From Thermoplasmata archaeon (GTDB lineage Archaea; Thermoplasmatota; Thermoplasmata; Halarchaeoplasmatales; Halarchaeoplasmataceae): DNA of 37,338 bases. The stretch's first letter is position 1, and each line of letters starts with the position of its first letter. Position numbers and translations under genes: made by a program. Positions 1-7,587 of this stretch are shown here, piece by piece. The notes beneath the pieces were generated by a model, which was not told where the DNA came from, ran no database searches, and saw only the letters and a list, made by a program, of their open reading frames with translations. The stretch is taken from NCBI GenBank assembly GCA_003555395.1, contig PWHU01000046.1:1-37338 (forward strand). Direction: 5' to 3'.

Positions 1-625
1 CTTTGGTCTTTCTCTGTAAAGGTGTATCTACAGTTTCTTCTTGAAGTTCTCCCGCTATCTCTCCAAGTTTAGTTTCCATTCCCGTTCTAGTGATCTTAGC
101 TTCAGATCTTCCCCTTGAAACCACTGTTCCTGAATAGATCTCATCGCCATCATGTTTGGTCACCGATTCGCTCTCACCCGTTAAGATAGATTCGTCCACT
201 TTAAGGTTATTAGATTGGATCACCTCGGCATCCGCTGGAACTTTATTCCCCATCTCCAAAGTCACCACATCACCAGGTACCAAATTTTTACTCTCTATCT
301 CTTTGATCTTTCCATCTCTATATACCTCGACAGCCGGAGCGGCCATCTTCTGTAGTTCCTGCATGGATTTTTCTGCTTTCCATTCCTGTATGAAGCCCAT
401 TGCCGCGACAATTATGATTATTGAAACAACAAAATAGAACTCGGCCATCTCATTAGCTGCATAGGATGCGATAGCGGCGACCATCAATATCCAGATCAAG
501 ATGTTCTCCTTAAATTGATCCAAAAGTACATCTAAAGGTGTTGTCTCTTCACCCGTCTCTAATTCATTAGGTCCATATTTATCCAGCCTCTCTTCGGCGG
601 CCTTGGATGTCAAACCCTTGGTCAT
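1..625 (-). CDS. P-type cation-transporting ATPase, N-terminal part (runs off the window)
   Basis: The first 208 codons are present, read from an ATG at 625 down to the window edge. The start resembles the cation-ATPase N-terminal domain, with KAAEERLDKYGPNEL at residues 8-22. Two transmembrane hairpin segments follow at about 42-58 and 62-80. The actuator domain comes next, with VPGDVVTLEMGNKVPADA at 116-133 and the dephosphorylation motif TGES at 149-152. This is the P2 (Ca2+/SERCA-PMR1-like) arrangement, so the likely role is ATP-driven cation export at the cytoplasmic membrane. The DKTGT phosphorylation site and the transport-site helices lie outside the window, so the ion cannot be named. 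A TATA box at 651-660 puts the transcript start almost on the ATG, so the mRNA is probably leaderless. Confidence 0.9.
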   Translation of the reverse strand, partial: MTKGLTSKAAEERLDKYGPNELETGEETTPLDVLLDQFKENILIWILMVAAIASYAANEMAEFYFVVSIIIIVAAMGFIQEWKAEKSMQELQKMAAPAVEVYRDGKIKEIESKNLVPGDVVTLEMGNKVPADAEVIQSNNLKVDESILTGESESVTKHDGDEIYSGTVVSRGRSEAKITRTGMETKLGEIAGELQEETVDTPLQRKTK

Positions 626-650
626 GGGATTTGGAAGAACAAAAATATCC

Positions 651-660
651 TTTATATAAT
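651..660 (-). promoter_or_regulatory. TATA box of the P-type ATPase gene
   Basis: The minus strand reads ATTATATAAA, centred about 30 nt before the ATG at 625. This is the spacing expected for an archaeal leaderless promoter. No SD site is visible before the ATG. Confidence 0.6.
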
Positions 661-684
661 TTTGGAATGTTCAAGATTTTTTTC

Positions 685-765
685 AATCCACGCATATCCG
701 CAGAGCTATGCTCGAGGATAAAGGGATGGCTAATCCACGCATATCCGCAGAGCTGTGCTCGAGGA
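685..765. repeat. Tandem 34-bp direct repeat with internal dyads
   Basis: Two copies lie at 685-718 and 732-765, a 47-nt period with a 13-nt spacer. They differ at one base (A at 708, G at 755). Each copy contains a short dyad, GAGC-N3-GCTC (GAGCTATGCTC, then GAGCTGTGCTC), followed directly by GAGGA. The pair sits just upstream of the P-type ATPase TATA box and downstream of the pilus operon's last stop codon. A paired regulator-binding site for the ATPase promoter is plausible, and a simple local duplication is the alternative. Confidence 0.75.
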
Positions 766-836
766 GTGGTAAAAAAAGTCCTAGTCTCGACCAGTGTTCT
801 ACCCCGATGATCTTTGTCTATAGATCATATATTAGA

Positions 837-1703
837 TCACAGTATCAACTCGACCTCGATCCTTGCTCTCACGATGTCCAGTTCGTAAACATGTTCCTCG
901 TCAAAGTTGAGTTCTACGGTGTTTCCGTTGATCCCTACATTGTCCGCAGGAAGGTCTGTTTCATTCTCGAAATACCTTCTCCATACTTCGGGGTAAGCCG
1001 TTGTCAGCTCGAAAGAGAAGTTCCCAGGATCGTCGTATGAATTACGGAAGGAACTCACTAGTTCGCTAGTCACACCTACCGTACCTCTGCCACCTATATC
1101 TCTCTCGCTGCCCATCAAATCGACCATGGTGAGTCTGATCCTGTAGTCTCCACCGATCTCTTCTATCGATATGGGTGGTCGTGCTCTCATCACTTCGCCT
1201 TCGTCCTGCTCTAAGAGTATAGACCCATGCTCATATATGATGGTCTGCTCTTCAAAATATCTGTTATAAGCCCTAAGTGAGAGATTGCCTGAACTCCGCA
1301 GTATTGTCTCCTCTCCTGCGTGTGTCCAATTCACTCTCATGCCCCTATCTTCCTCAGCCGACCAACGAGGACGTAATCTGAGCACGCCTGGACTGCTGCT
1401 AGCGAAAAGAGGTATGCCCTCGGCACCAAGCCTTACCGAAGAATAGCGGGGATATCCCATTTGATCATTCAATATCAAGCTGTCTATACCGCCCTTCATC
1501 TCCGCGAACTGCCCTTTAACATCCTCCATGTGATAGGCCTCGTTATCCTCCATCCAAACAGGAACGTACTGTTGAGTGATCAACGATAGAAGGCTCAAAA
1601 ATACCAAGAGAGCCATGATGGTACCTACTGTGGTTGCAACTCCCTCTTCCGATTCTTCTACACTTCTCCTCTTTATTATTCCATCTTTTTTCTTCGATGA
1701 CAT
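837..1703 (-). CDS. Pilin-like, N-terminally anchored surface protein (last gene of pilus operon)
   Basis: The 288-aa product has a charged N-terminus (residues 1-20) and then one hydrophobic helix starting GVATTVGTIMALLVFLSLLS at about 21-40. The rest is a long polar, beta-rich exterior domain. This resembles archaeal type IV pilin-like proteins, in which the N-terminal helix is both membrane anchor and filament core. A canonical K/R-G prepilin peptidase site is not evident, because the residues before G21 are acidic (ESEEG). Processing is therefore uncertain. The gene starts 12 nt after the second secretion ATPase, with a GAGAGGT SD at 1709-1715, so it is clearly in the operon. It may be the filament subunit, a minor pilin or an anchored accessory protein. 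Confidence 0.6.
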   Translation of the reverse strand: MSSKKKDGIIKRRSVEESEEGVATTVGTIMALLVFLSLLSLITQQYVPVWMEDNEAYHMEDVKGQFAEMKGGIDSLILNDQMGYPRYSSVRLGAEGIPLFASSSPGVLRLRPRWSAEEDRGMRVNWTHAGEETILRSSGNLSLRAYNRYFEEQTIIYEHGSILLEQDEGEVMRARPPISIEEIGGDYRIRLTMVDLMGSERDIGGRGTVGVTSELVSSFRNSYDDPGNFSFELTTAYPEVWRRYFENETDLPADNVGINGNTVELNFDEEHVYELDIVRARIEVELIL

Positions 1704-1715
1704 GTGAACTACCTC

Positions 1716-3371
1716 TCAAGACCTGCTAAATTCCTTTTTCTTATAATCGTCCAATTTGCTTTTGGCTTTCTTCAACACCTTTTCTTTATCTCTATAATAG
1801 GTGGTGACCACCTGTGCGAAGTCACGATAGTTGTATATCTCTTCCTGGTCTAGATATTCGAGTACTATTTTCCTTCTTTTCACTTCTCTTTCCATCTCTC
1901 TTTGACTCCAATTCTTCGATTGAGCCACTTTATCATAAATATAACTATGACCGCTGTAGTTGAAGGAATCATCAGCGGGATTCCATGTGTAAGCTTTGTT
2001 CGTTATCAACTCTCCAGAATCTGGATCGGCACCTACTATCTCCGTCATAGCCTTGACCCTTCTAACCATCTTGGTGCCAACTTTTACCTTCGCTTGTAGA
2101 GCAACTATGTCTAAAGCGCCTACAAGAGCTCTCGGTAGATTGATGGGGTCGTTCTCCATCCTGTTCACCATGGTCTGGACGTCATCGGCGTGGAAAGTGG
2201 TATAAGCGCTTTTACCCGTAGCCATGGCCTGAAATACCACGTAAGCCTCTTCACCTCTTACCTCACCGACCATCATGTATTGGGGCCGCTGTCTCAGCGC
2301 TGCCTGCAGCAGCTGATACATGTCTATCTCGCCGGCCTTTTTCCCAGTGGATTCATCTACCTCTCCAAAACCGCTCCGAGTGAGAAGTGGAACCCAATTT
2401 TCATGCGGCAGGTTCAATTCACGGGTATCTTCGATACTGACGATCTTCTGTTGAGGGGGTATGAAAAGTAAGATCGCGTTCAAAGTTGTTGTTTTACCGG
2501 ACGCAGTACCCCCACATATCAGCATAGATTGTCCATTCTCGATGGCTATCCAAGCATACGCCATCATCTCTGGATTGAAAGTTTGGAAATTGATAAGATT
2601 GATTGGGGTATAAGGTTCCTCTTCGAAACGTCGGATGGTGAACGAAGATCCTTTCTGAGTCACGTGAGTACCCAGGGTTTCCTGCAAACGAGAACCGTCG
2701 GGCATGGTAGCATCTAACATGGGGTCCGCCACTGAGATGTGTTTACCACTCCTCTGCGCCAACCATATAACGTAATTATCCAGTTCTTCCGCATCATCGA
2801 AAGATACGTTAGATTTCATCGAACCATATTTCCTGTGGAAGACGTAAATGGGGATGCCCACACCGTCGCAGGAGATATCTTCCGGATCCGCGTCGTTCAT
2901 CATCACGTCGATGGGACCGAATCCAAGAAAATCCCTTTTCACATAATACAAGATCCTTTCTTTAGATTCTCTCCTCAATGTGATGTCTAGGTCTCTGATT
3001 ATCTCTTTGGTCTTGTGCTCAAGATATTCCTCTTCTTCTTCTTTGCTTTCAAGGGAGATCAGCTCGACTCTATCCACTATCTGGTCTTTTACCGCTTTCA
3101 ATACTTCTTCTTCCTCTTCGCTCAGTTGCGGCTCGATTACTTCGTATATGTATTCGTTAGATGTATTATCATACTTGATACGAACGTAGGTGTAAGGATC
3201 ATCAACCGCATTTGTCTCTATCTCTTTGACGTTCTCTTCTGCGATCTTGGGGACTTCCGTGATCTCGCCTCGGTAGGCGGATTTATCGGACTCACCCGCT
3301 GGAACGTAAACTTTTTTCGGCTTTTTTGTTCCTATTATCCTATCCAACTTTTCTCCGATACTCGTTGCCAT
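1716..3371 (-). CDS. Type II/IV secretion-system ATPase (TadA/FlaI/PilB family), second copy
   Basis: This is a hexameric motor ATPase of the GspE/FlaI superfamily that would power filament assembly from the cytoplasmic face of the membrane. In the longer reading from 3380, the N-terminal domain spans about 60-280, the Walker A motif GGTASGKT is at 290-297, and a Walker B-type segment QYMMVGEVRGEEA follows. The bacterial GspE Cys zinc motif is absent, as in archaeal members. I prefer the ATG at 3371 because GAGATGAT just before it resembles an SD site; an in-frame ATG at 3380 is possible. It follows the TadC-like gene with almost no gap. It is clearly paralogous to the ATPase at 5363-7075, sharing the FTIRRF/ITIRRF, NLPHENW and LRQRP motifs. 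Confidence 0.9.
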   Translation of the reverse strand: MATSIGEKLDRIIGTKKPKKVYVPAGESDKSAYRGEITEVPKIAEENVKEIETNAVDDPYTYVRIKYDNTSNEYIYEVIEPQLSEEEEEVLKAVKDQIVDRVELISLESKEEEEEYLEHKTKEIIRDLDITLRRESKERILYYVKRDFLGFGPIDVMMNDADPEDISCDGVGIPIYVFHRKYGSMKSNVSFDDAEELDNYVIWLAQRSGKHISVADPMLDATMPDGSRLQETLGTHVTQKGSSFTIRRFEEEPYTPINLINFQTFNPEMMAYAWIAIENGQSMLICGGTASGKTTTLNAILLFIPPQQKIVSIEDTRELNLPHENWVPLLTRSGFGEVDESTGKKAGEIDMYQLLQAALRQRPQYMMVGEVRGEEAYVVFQAMATGKSAYTTFHADDVQTMVNRMENDPINLPRALVGALDIVALQAKVKVGTKMVRRVKAMTEIVGADPDSGELITNKAYTWNPADDSFNYSGHSYIYDKVAQSKNWSQREMEREVKRRKIVLEYLDQEEIYNYRDFAQVVTTYYRDKEKVLKKAKSKLDDYKKKEFSRS

Positions 3372-3381
3372 ATTAATCATC

Positions 3382-4314
3382 TCACAGAAGTAATCCTATT
3401 CCTCCATACATTATCCTCAATGCTACAAAGCCTATTAGAACCAATATAAAGCTGTGCTTCATCCCGTTGGTGATCTTACCAGTTTGAAGTACGCCTGCCA
3501 CTATACCGTCTCCCACTGCATGTGCGAAAACGGCGAGGGTGAAGATATACTGTATGACAGGGATATGCTGCACCTGGATCTCTGCACCGCCCATACCTCC
3601 TGGCGCTTCCTGGGCTACGTCGTCCTCTAGTTCGACATCGGCCCCGGCCTGCTCCATCTGAGCTAAGAACTGGGTGTTAAGTATTATTATAACCACGATG
3701 AAAACTGCGAATGAAACGTAGATGACCGCAAGATAAGACGTCATAGCGATCCTCTGTTCATCCTCAGACTGATGAACCTTTTTAGCGTCTTGAGAGACCA
3801 TAGTCAATACGTCCGCTACGTTACCGCCTGCCTGATTGGCTTTAGCGATTATGGCGACAACCCTGTTCACCAATGGAGTGTCAACCCTTTCTGCAAAAAG
3901 ATTTAAAGCCTTATTTGCAGGAACGCCCCACTGGATCTGAGCCGCCATCTTCCTTATCTCGGGGGTCAATTCTCCGTAGCGTCCTCCGGCAGAAACTACG
4001 ATAGCGTCAGCAAGAGTCATACCGAATCTTCCTGCCTCTGAAACGTCTCTAAGAAAATCCGGAAGTCTTCTTTCTATTTGCTCTATCTGCTTTTGTTTAT
4101 AACTCACGTAGATGCCCACGGGTCCGAAGAAGACCATAGACGCTATCATCGACCAATCCAACGGTTCAAGAGGTATGGGTCCTGCTTCTAGGTATGAAAG
4201 AAGTGCTATGAACAACATTATAGCAGCACCTATTGTCGAACCGATGAGTACCTCTTTAGTATATCCAAGCGTCAGTAATTTCTCGAACGGAGTTCTTTTT
4301 TCTTTGCGAGGCAT
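3382..4314 (-). CDS. TadC-like inner-membrane platform protein (type II secretion F domain)
   Basis: The 310-aa product has one T2SS-F domain flanked by membrane helices. Two helices lie at about 20-65, the cytoplasmic F-domain at about 70-180 (RRLPDFLRDVSEAGRFGMTL and QAGGNVADVL), and further helices at about 190-215 and 255-310. F-domain proteins form the membrane platform that the secretion ATPase acts on. Archaeal FlaJ-type proteins often carry two such domains in one chain; here they are two genes, this one and the next at 4347-5363, as in the bacterial TadB/TadC arrangement. The ATG at 4314 has GTGAT (4319-4323) upstream. Confidence 0.85.
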   Translation of the reverse strand: MPRKEKRTPFEKLLTLGYTKEVLIGSTIGAAIMLFIALLSYLEAGPIPLEPLDWSMIASMVFFGPVGIYVSYKQKQIEQIERRLPDFLRDVSEAGRFGMTLADAIVVSAGGRYGELTPEIRKMAAQIQWGVPANKALNLFAERVDTPLVNRVVAIIAKANQAGGNVADVLTMVSQDAKKVHQSEDEQRIAMTSYLAVIYVSFAVFIVVIIILNTQFLAQMEQAGADVELEDDVAQEAPGGMGGAEIQVQHIPVIQYIFTLAVFAHAVGDGIVAGVLQTGKITNGMKHSFILVLIGFVALRIMYGGIGLLL

Positions 4315-4346
4315 ATTATCACTTCATATCTTTATCTTCTACATTC

Positions 4347-5363
4347 TTAATCCTGATTTATCATCCATATTATGGCTATAAATCCTGCCTGTGATCCAGG
4401 GATCATTATACCCACGATCGCATAAAGTAACGGTATGGGATCACCGGCGCCCATACCCATCAAAGACATTATAGCCATGATGACCACTAAGAACAATGGG
4501 AACGCGACCACAACGGTGACGAAGGACTCGGCCAACATCCCCAGAGTTTCCATGTTTTGTTTTACCATCAACCGTCTCTCGTCCTGATACTCTTCCATCT
4601 TACTTTTGAAATAAGGTTTCAATTGTCCACCGGATGTGGAAGTGGTTATCACTCCCTGAAGAAATTCTCTAAAATTATCCGAGGGACATCTGTCAGCAGC
4701 TCTTTCTAGAGCGTTCAATATGTCTATCCCCAGGATTTCGGTGTCTCTTGTTATCAATTTTGCTTCTTCACAAACTTCGCCGTAAAGAGGCTGCTTAGAC
4801 AATTCTTTAAATATCATATCTATATTTATGTTGGCAGAGGACATAGAGGCGATGAAACTCATCGCATTAGAAAGTTTCTTGTCTATCTTGTTGCCCCTAC
4901 TGTTTGCTTTAAAAGATGGTGCAGATTTTAAGCCCATATAAGCAGCCGCTGGAACCAACACGACGGTCAAAATGGCTAGAAGGTAAGATAAAAGACCAAG
5001 AACTGGAGACAGTGCGAGAGCTAAAATAACAGCGCCTATCAGCCCGCCTAATGCTGCTAAAGCGGTACTCATCCAAACATATGCGATATACTCCTCAACA
5101 CGTATCTTCATATGAGCTCTCGTGAGATTGGCCTCGAGTTCCTCGTCGTGAACGTCCTTTCTCTCAACCAAGGGCCCCAGCATCTTCCAGCAGAATTTTT
5201 GATACGGTGTGAGCGTAAGATACTCAGGCACCGCGTCTTTAGGCAGTCTTTTTACGTGGGGACCGTATTTTTCTATATGATCCGTAACTTCGGCCCTCTT
5301 CGAAGAGAAAAATGATTCGTCCTTGAACTCGAATCCGCTGAATACGTCGCCGCTCTCAGCCAT
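4347..5363 (-). CDS. TadB-like inner-membrane platform protein (type II secretion F domain)
   Basis: The 338-aa product has a cytoplasmic N-terminus of about 100 residues, two strong hydrophobic segments (about 90-145), a T2SS-F domain (KLSNAMSFIASMSSANINID, then TTSTSGGQLKPYF) and a C-terminal hydrophobic pair. It is the partner of the TadC-like protein and with it should form the platform for filament assembly. The ATG at 5363 overlaps the stop of the upstream ATPase by one base (TGATG), with GAGGTGA at 5371-5377 as its SD. Translational coupling is therefore likely. An in-frame TTG one codon earlier is not preferred. Confidence 0.85.
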   Translation of the reverse strand: MAESGDVFSGFEFKDESFFSSKRAEVTDHIEKYGPHVKRLPKDAVPEYLTLTPYQKFCWKMLGPLVERKDVHDEELEANLTRAHMKIRVEEYIAYVWMSTALAALGGLIGAVILALALSPVLGLLSYLLAILTVVLVPAAAYMGLKSAPSFKANSRGNKIDKKLSNAMSFIASMSSANINIDMIFKELSKQPLYGEVCEEAKLITRDTEILGIDILNALERAADRCPSDNFREFLQGVITTSTSGGQLKPYFKSKMEEYQDERRLMVKQNMETLGMLAESFVTVVVAFPLFLVVIMAIMSLMGMGAGDPIPLLYAIVGIMIPGSQAGFIAIIWMINQD

Positions 5364-7075
5364 CAATCTTCACCTCTCTTTCTTCTTATCCTTGCTAGAG
5401 TTTCATCTGGTTCTTTATAATAAGATGTGATGATCCTGGAGATATCCTTATAATGCGTCATGTCCTCTTCAACTAAAAATTCAATGACTTCGGTCCTTTT
5501 TTCGTGCTCTTCCATCATCTCTTCCTGGGTCCAATTGTTTGCCGTCATGATCTCATCAAAGTTATAACTGTGACCTTGCCAGCTGAAACTGTCGTTTTGC
5601 CTGTTCCACTTGAAAACGGTGTTGGTGATGAGCTCATCGCTCTCCGGCTCGAAACCCACTATCTCAGTTATCTCTCGTATCCTTCTAACCTGCTCGTCCT
5701 CGACTCTAGCAAAGGTCTGGATTATGACGAATCTGAGAGCCGTGAGTAAAACTCTAGGACAATTGATGGGAGGATTCTCCAACCTGTGTACCATGGATTG
5801 TACAGAATCCGCGTGCATTGTACTGTATGTAACGTGGCCCGTAGCCATAGCCTGGAACATAGTATGAGCCTCTTTACCTCTAACCTCTCCAACGATTATA
5901 TAGTCGGGTCTCTGCCTCAAAGCGTTCCTGACCAGATCGTACATGTTGACTTCGCCTGGATCCCTTCCCTTCCCCTGACTCATGGTTGTTCCGGAACGTG
6001 TGGTGCTTGGGATCCAATTCTCGTGGGGGAGATTGATCTCTCTGGTATCTTCCAAAGAAACTATCTTCAACCCCGGAGGGATGAAAAGAGTGTAGGAGTT
6101 CAAAGTGGCCGTTTTTCCACATGCCGTACCCCCTGCAACGATAGATGATTTTTCGTTTTCGACCATGAGCCAGAGATAAGCTATCATCTCTGGATTAGCA
6201 GTGTTATATTTTATCAACTTCACAGGCGTGAACGGTTCTTCTTTAAATCGCCTTATCGTGATAGAGGAACCCCTAGTCGAGACTTCATCGGCGTAAGTAG
6301 CCTGAACTCTGTGCCCTTCTCTAGTGGTCCCGTCCAATATAGGCTGCGATACCGAGACCTGTTTACCGCATCGCTGACCCAGTTGAATTATATAGGAATT
6401 GAGTATTTCCTCATTTTCGAACTTGACGTCTGTCTTTATAGATTCGTATTTTGAATGATAAATGAAGATAGGGATACCGATCCCGTCACAGGATATGTCC
6501 TCCACGTTCTCATCGTTCATCAGAATATCCAAGGGACCGTATCTAACGTAATCTCTAACTATGTGGTATAGTATCCTATTCTCAGTCATATCATTTATTC
6601 TCATGCCTCTACTCTCGATATAGCTTTTGACGGACTCTTTAATAAACTCCTCTTTATCCTTTGTCTGCATTGTTCTCCATTCGTAAGAAAGAGTCCTGTC
6701 TAGAGTGTCCTTGATCTTCTCCAAAAGTTTTTTCTCATCTTCCCGTAGAGTGGGCTCTATACCCTGATATATGTGTTCATTTTTTTCTTCATCGTAGATT
6801 ATGCGAGCGTAGCTGAAGGGCTCTTTTATAGGATTTAACTCTACGACTTCTTGATATTCATTTTCCAAAGCCGGGGCCTTTGTATATTCAGATATCCATT
6901 CTTCTCCTTTCTTACCTCTAGTTTTATGCTCCTCAACCTGTGTTCGTGGAAGCTTTACTCTTTTTGCCTTCTCGGGTTCAAATATAAGGGCAAATAGCAG
7001 GAAGAGTAGCAGGTTTATCATTGTAGATTTCTTTTCCATCGCGCAATTAGACGAGGGGGAAATTCTTCCGTACAT
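5363..7075 (-). CDS. Type II/IV secretion-system ATPase (TadA/FlaI/PilB family), first copy
   Basis: This is the first gene of the pilus operon and a secretion motor ATPase. Walker A reads GGTACGKT, about residues 315-322 from the ATG at 7075, followed by the DYIIVGEVRGKEA Walker B region and the conserved NLPHENW and RNALRQRP segments. The reading frame opens at a GTG (7084), but that GTG lies inside GTGATC, which looks like the SD for the ATG at 7075. A hydrophobic run, MINLLLFLLFALIFEPE, lies near residues 19-35. That is odd for a cytoplasmic ATPase and is absent from the paralogue at 1716-3371. A start at the ATG at 7039 would still include it. Confidence 0.88.
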   Translation of the reverse strand: MYGRISPSSNCAMEKKSTMINLLLFLLFALIFEPEKAKRVKLPRTQVEEHKTRGKKGEEWISEYTKAPALENEYQEVVELNPIKEPFSYARIIYDEEKNEHIYQGIEPTLREDEKKLLEKIKDTLDRTLSYEWRTMQTKDKEEFIKESVKSYIESRGMRINDMTENRILYHIVRDYVRYGPLDILMNDENVEDISCDGIGIPIFIYHSKYESIKTDVKFENEEILNSYIIQLGQRCGKQVSVSQPILDGTTREGHRVQATYADEVSTRGSSITIRRFKEEPFTPVKLIKYNTANPEMIAYLWLMVENEKSSIVAGGTACGKTATLNSYTLFIPPGLKIVSLEDTREINLPHENWIPSTTRSGTTMSQGKGRDPGEVNMYDLVRNALRQRPDYIIVGEVRGKEAHTMFQAMATGHVTYSTMHADSVQSMVHRLENPPINCPRVLLTALRFVIIQTFARVEDEQVRRIREITEIVGFEPESDELITNTVFKWNRQNDSFSWQGHSYNFDEIMTANNWTQEEMMEEHEKRTEVIEFLVEEDMTHYKDISRIITSYYKEPDETLARIRRKRGED

Positions 7076-7113
7076 ATTGATCACATATCGGTTTCGGTTG
7101 GGTTCACAACCTT

Positions 7114-7123
7114 CACTATATCA
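7114..7123 (-). promoter_or_regulatory. Probable TATA element of the pilus operon
   Basis: The minus strand reads TATGATATAG about 40 nt before the ATG at 7075, giving a predicted start near 7090 and a short leader holding GTGATC. An inverted repeat GGTT-N3-AACC lies next to it at 7101-7111. Confidence 0.35.
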
Positions 7124-7238
7124 TAGCAAAGTAACACAACCCTAAAAGAACTTTTCCCTTTTGTACTTTTGTAATAGTTCTTAGGGAGAGATCTCACACT
7201 CAAAATCCTATGAGGGTTTGTGGTTTGGCGGAAACTAG

Positions 7239-7493
7239 TCAATCCCAGTTCAACCTTTTGGTAGTTCTTTCATCTTTAGTTGCTTTTTTGTATTCTTTGT
7301 AATGTTCTTTGCACAGATATGCCTTTCTTCCCGAACTATCTATTTTCAAGTCTGTTTTCTTGGTAACTTTCTTAGCGGAAAGTGATTTTCTCTTGTCTTC
7401 GTCACAGCCTTTCACATCACAAGTTTTTTTCTTCTTTCTTTTACTTTTTCTTTTGTGCTTCAAGATAGCACCCATATACCTCAAGGACGACAT
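7239..7493 (-). CDS. Small basic protein with a Cys4/His-type putative zinc site
   Basis: The 84-aa product is not assigned to a named family. The N-terminal 24 residues are almost all Lys/Arg (KHKRKSKRKKKK). A possible metal site follows: C25-x4-C30 and C61-x2-H64, with a linker rich in Lys and Ser. The ring of basic residues suggests nucleic-acid binding, but this is only inferred. It starts with an ATG at 7493, about 30 nt after a TATA-like TTAAAATAT at 7519-7527, so it is probably leaderless. It is divergent from the beta-propeller gene and lies upstream of the pilus operon on the same strand, about 160 nt away. Confidence 0.65.
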   Translation of the reverse strand: MSSLRYMGAILKHKRKSKRKKKKTCDVKGCDEDKRKSLSAKKVTKKTDLKIDSSGRKAYLCKEHYKEYKKATKDERTTKRLNWD

Positions 7494-7518
7494 CGTTTTT
7501 ATCTTTTTCGCCTTGGCA

Positions 7519-7527
7519 ATATTTTAA
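7519..7527 (-). promoter_or_regulatory. TATA box of the small basic protein gene
   Basis: TTAAAATAT on the minus strand, centred 30 nt before the ATG at 7493; leaderless spacing. It lies in the 94-nt gap shared with the divergent beta-propeller gene. Confidence 0.5.
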
Positions 7528-7587
7528 CCGGTTTCTTTCAAAAAGAATTAGATAGGAGTAGTCTTCATACAGCCTTGAGGTAAAAAG

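Noticed and set aside
685-765. CRISPR array
   Set aside because: Only two copies with a 13-nt spacer and no cas genes nearby.
607-1040. Short plus-strand reading frames over the tandem repeat and the pilin-like gene
   Set aside because: They run through a repeat and the antisense of a real gene, with no family pattern and no SD or promoter support.
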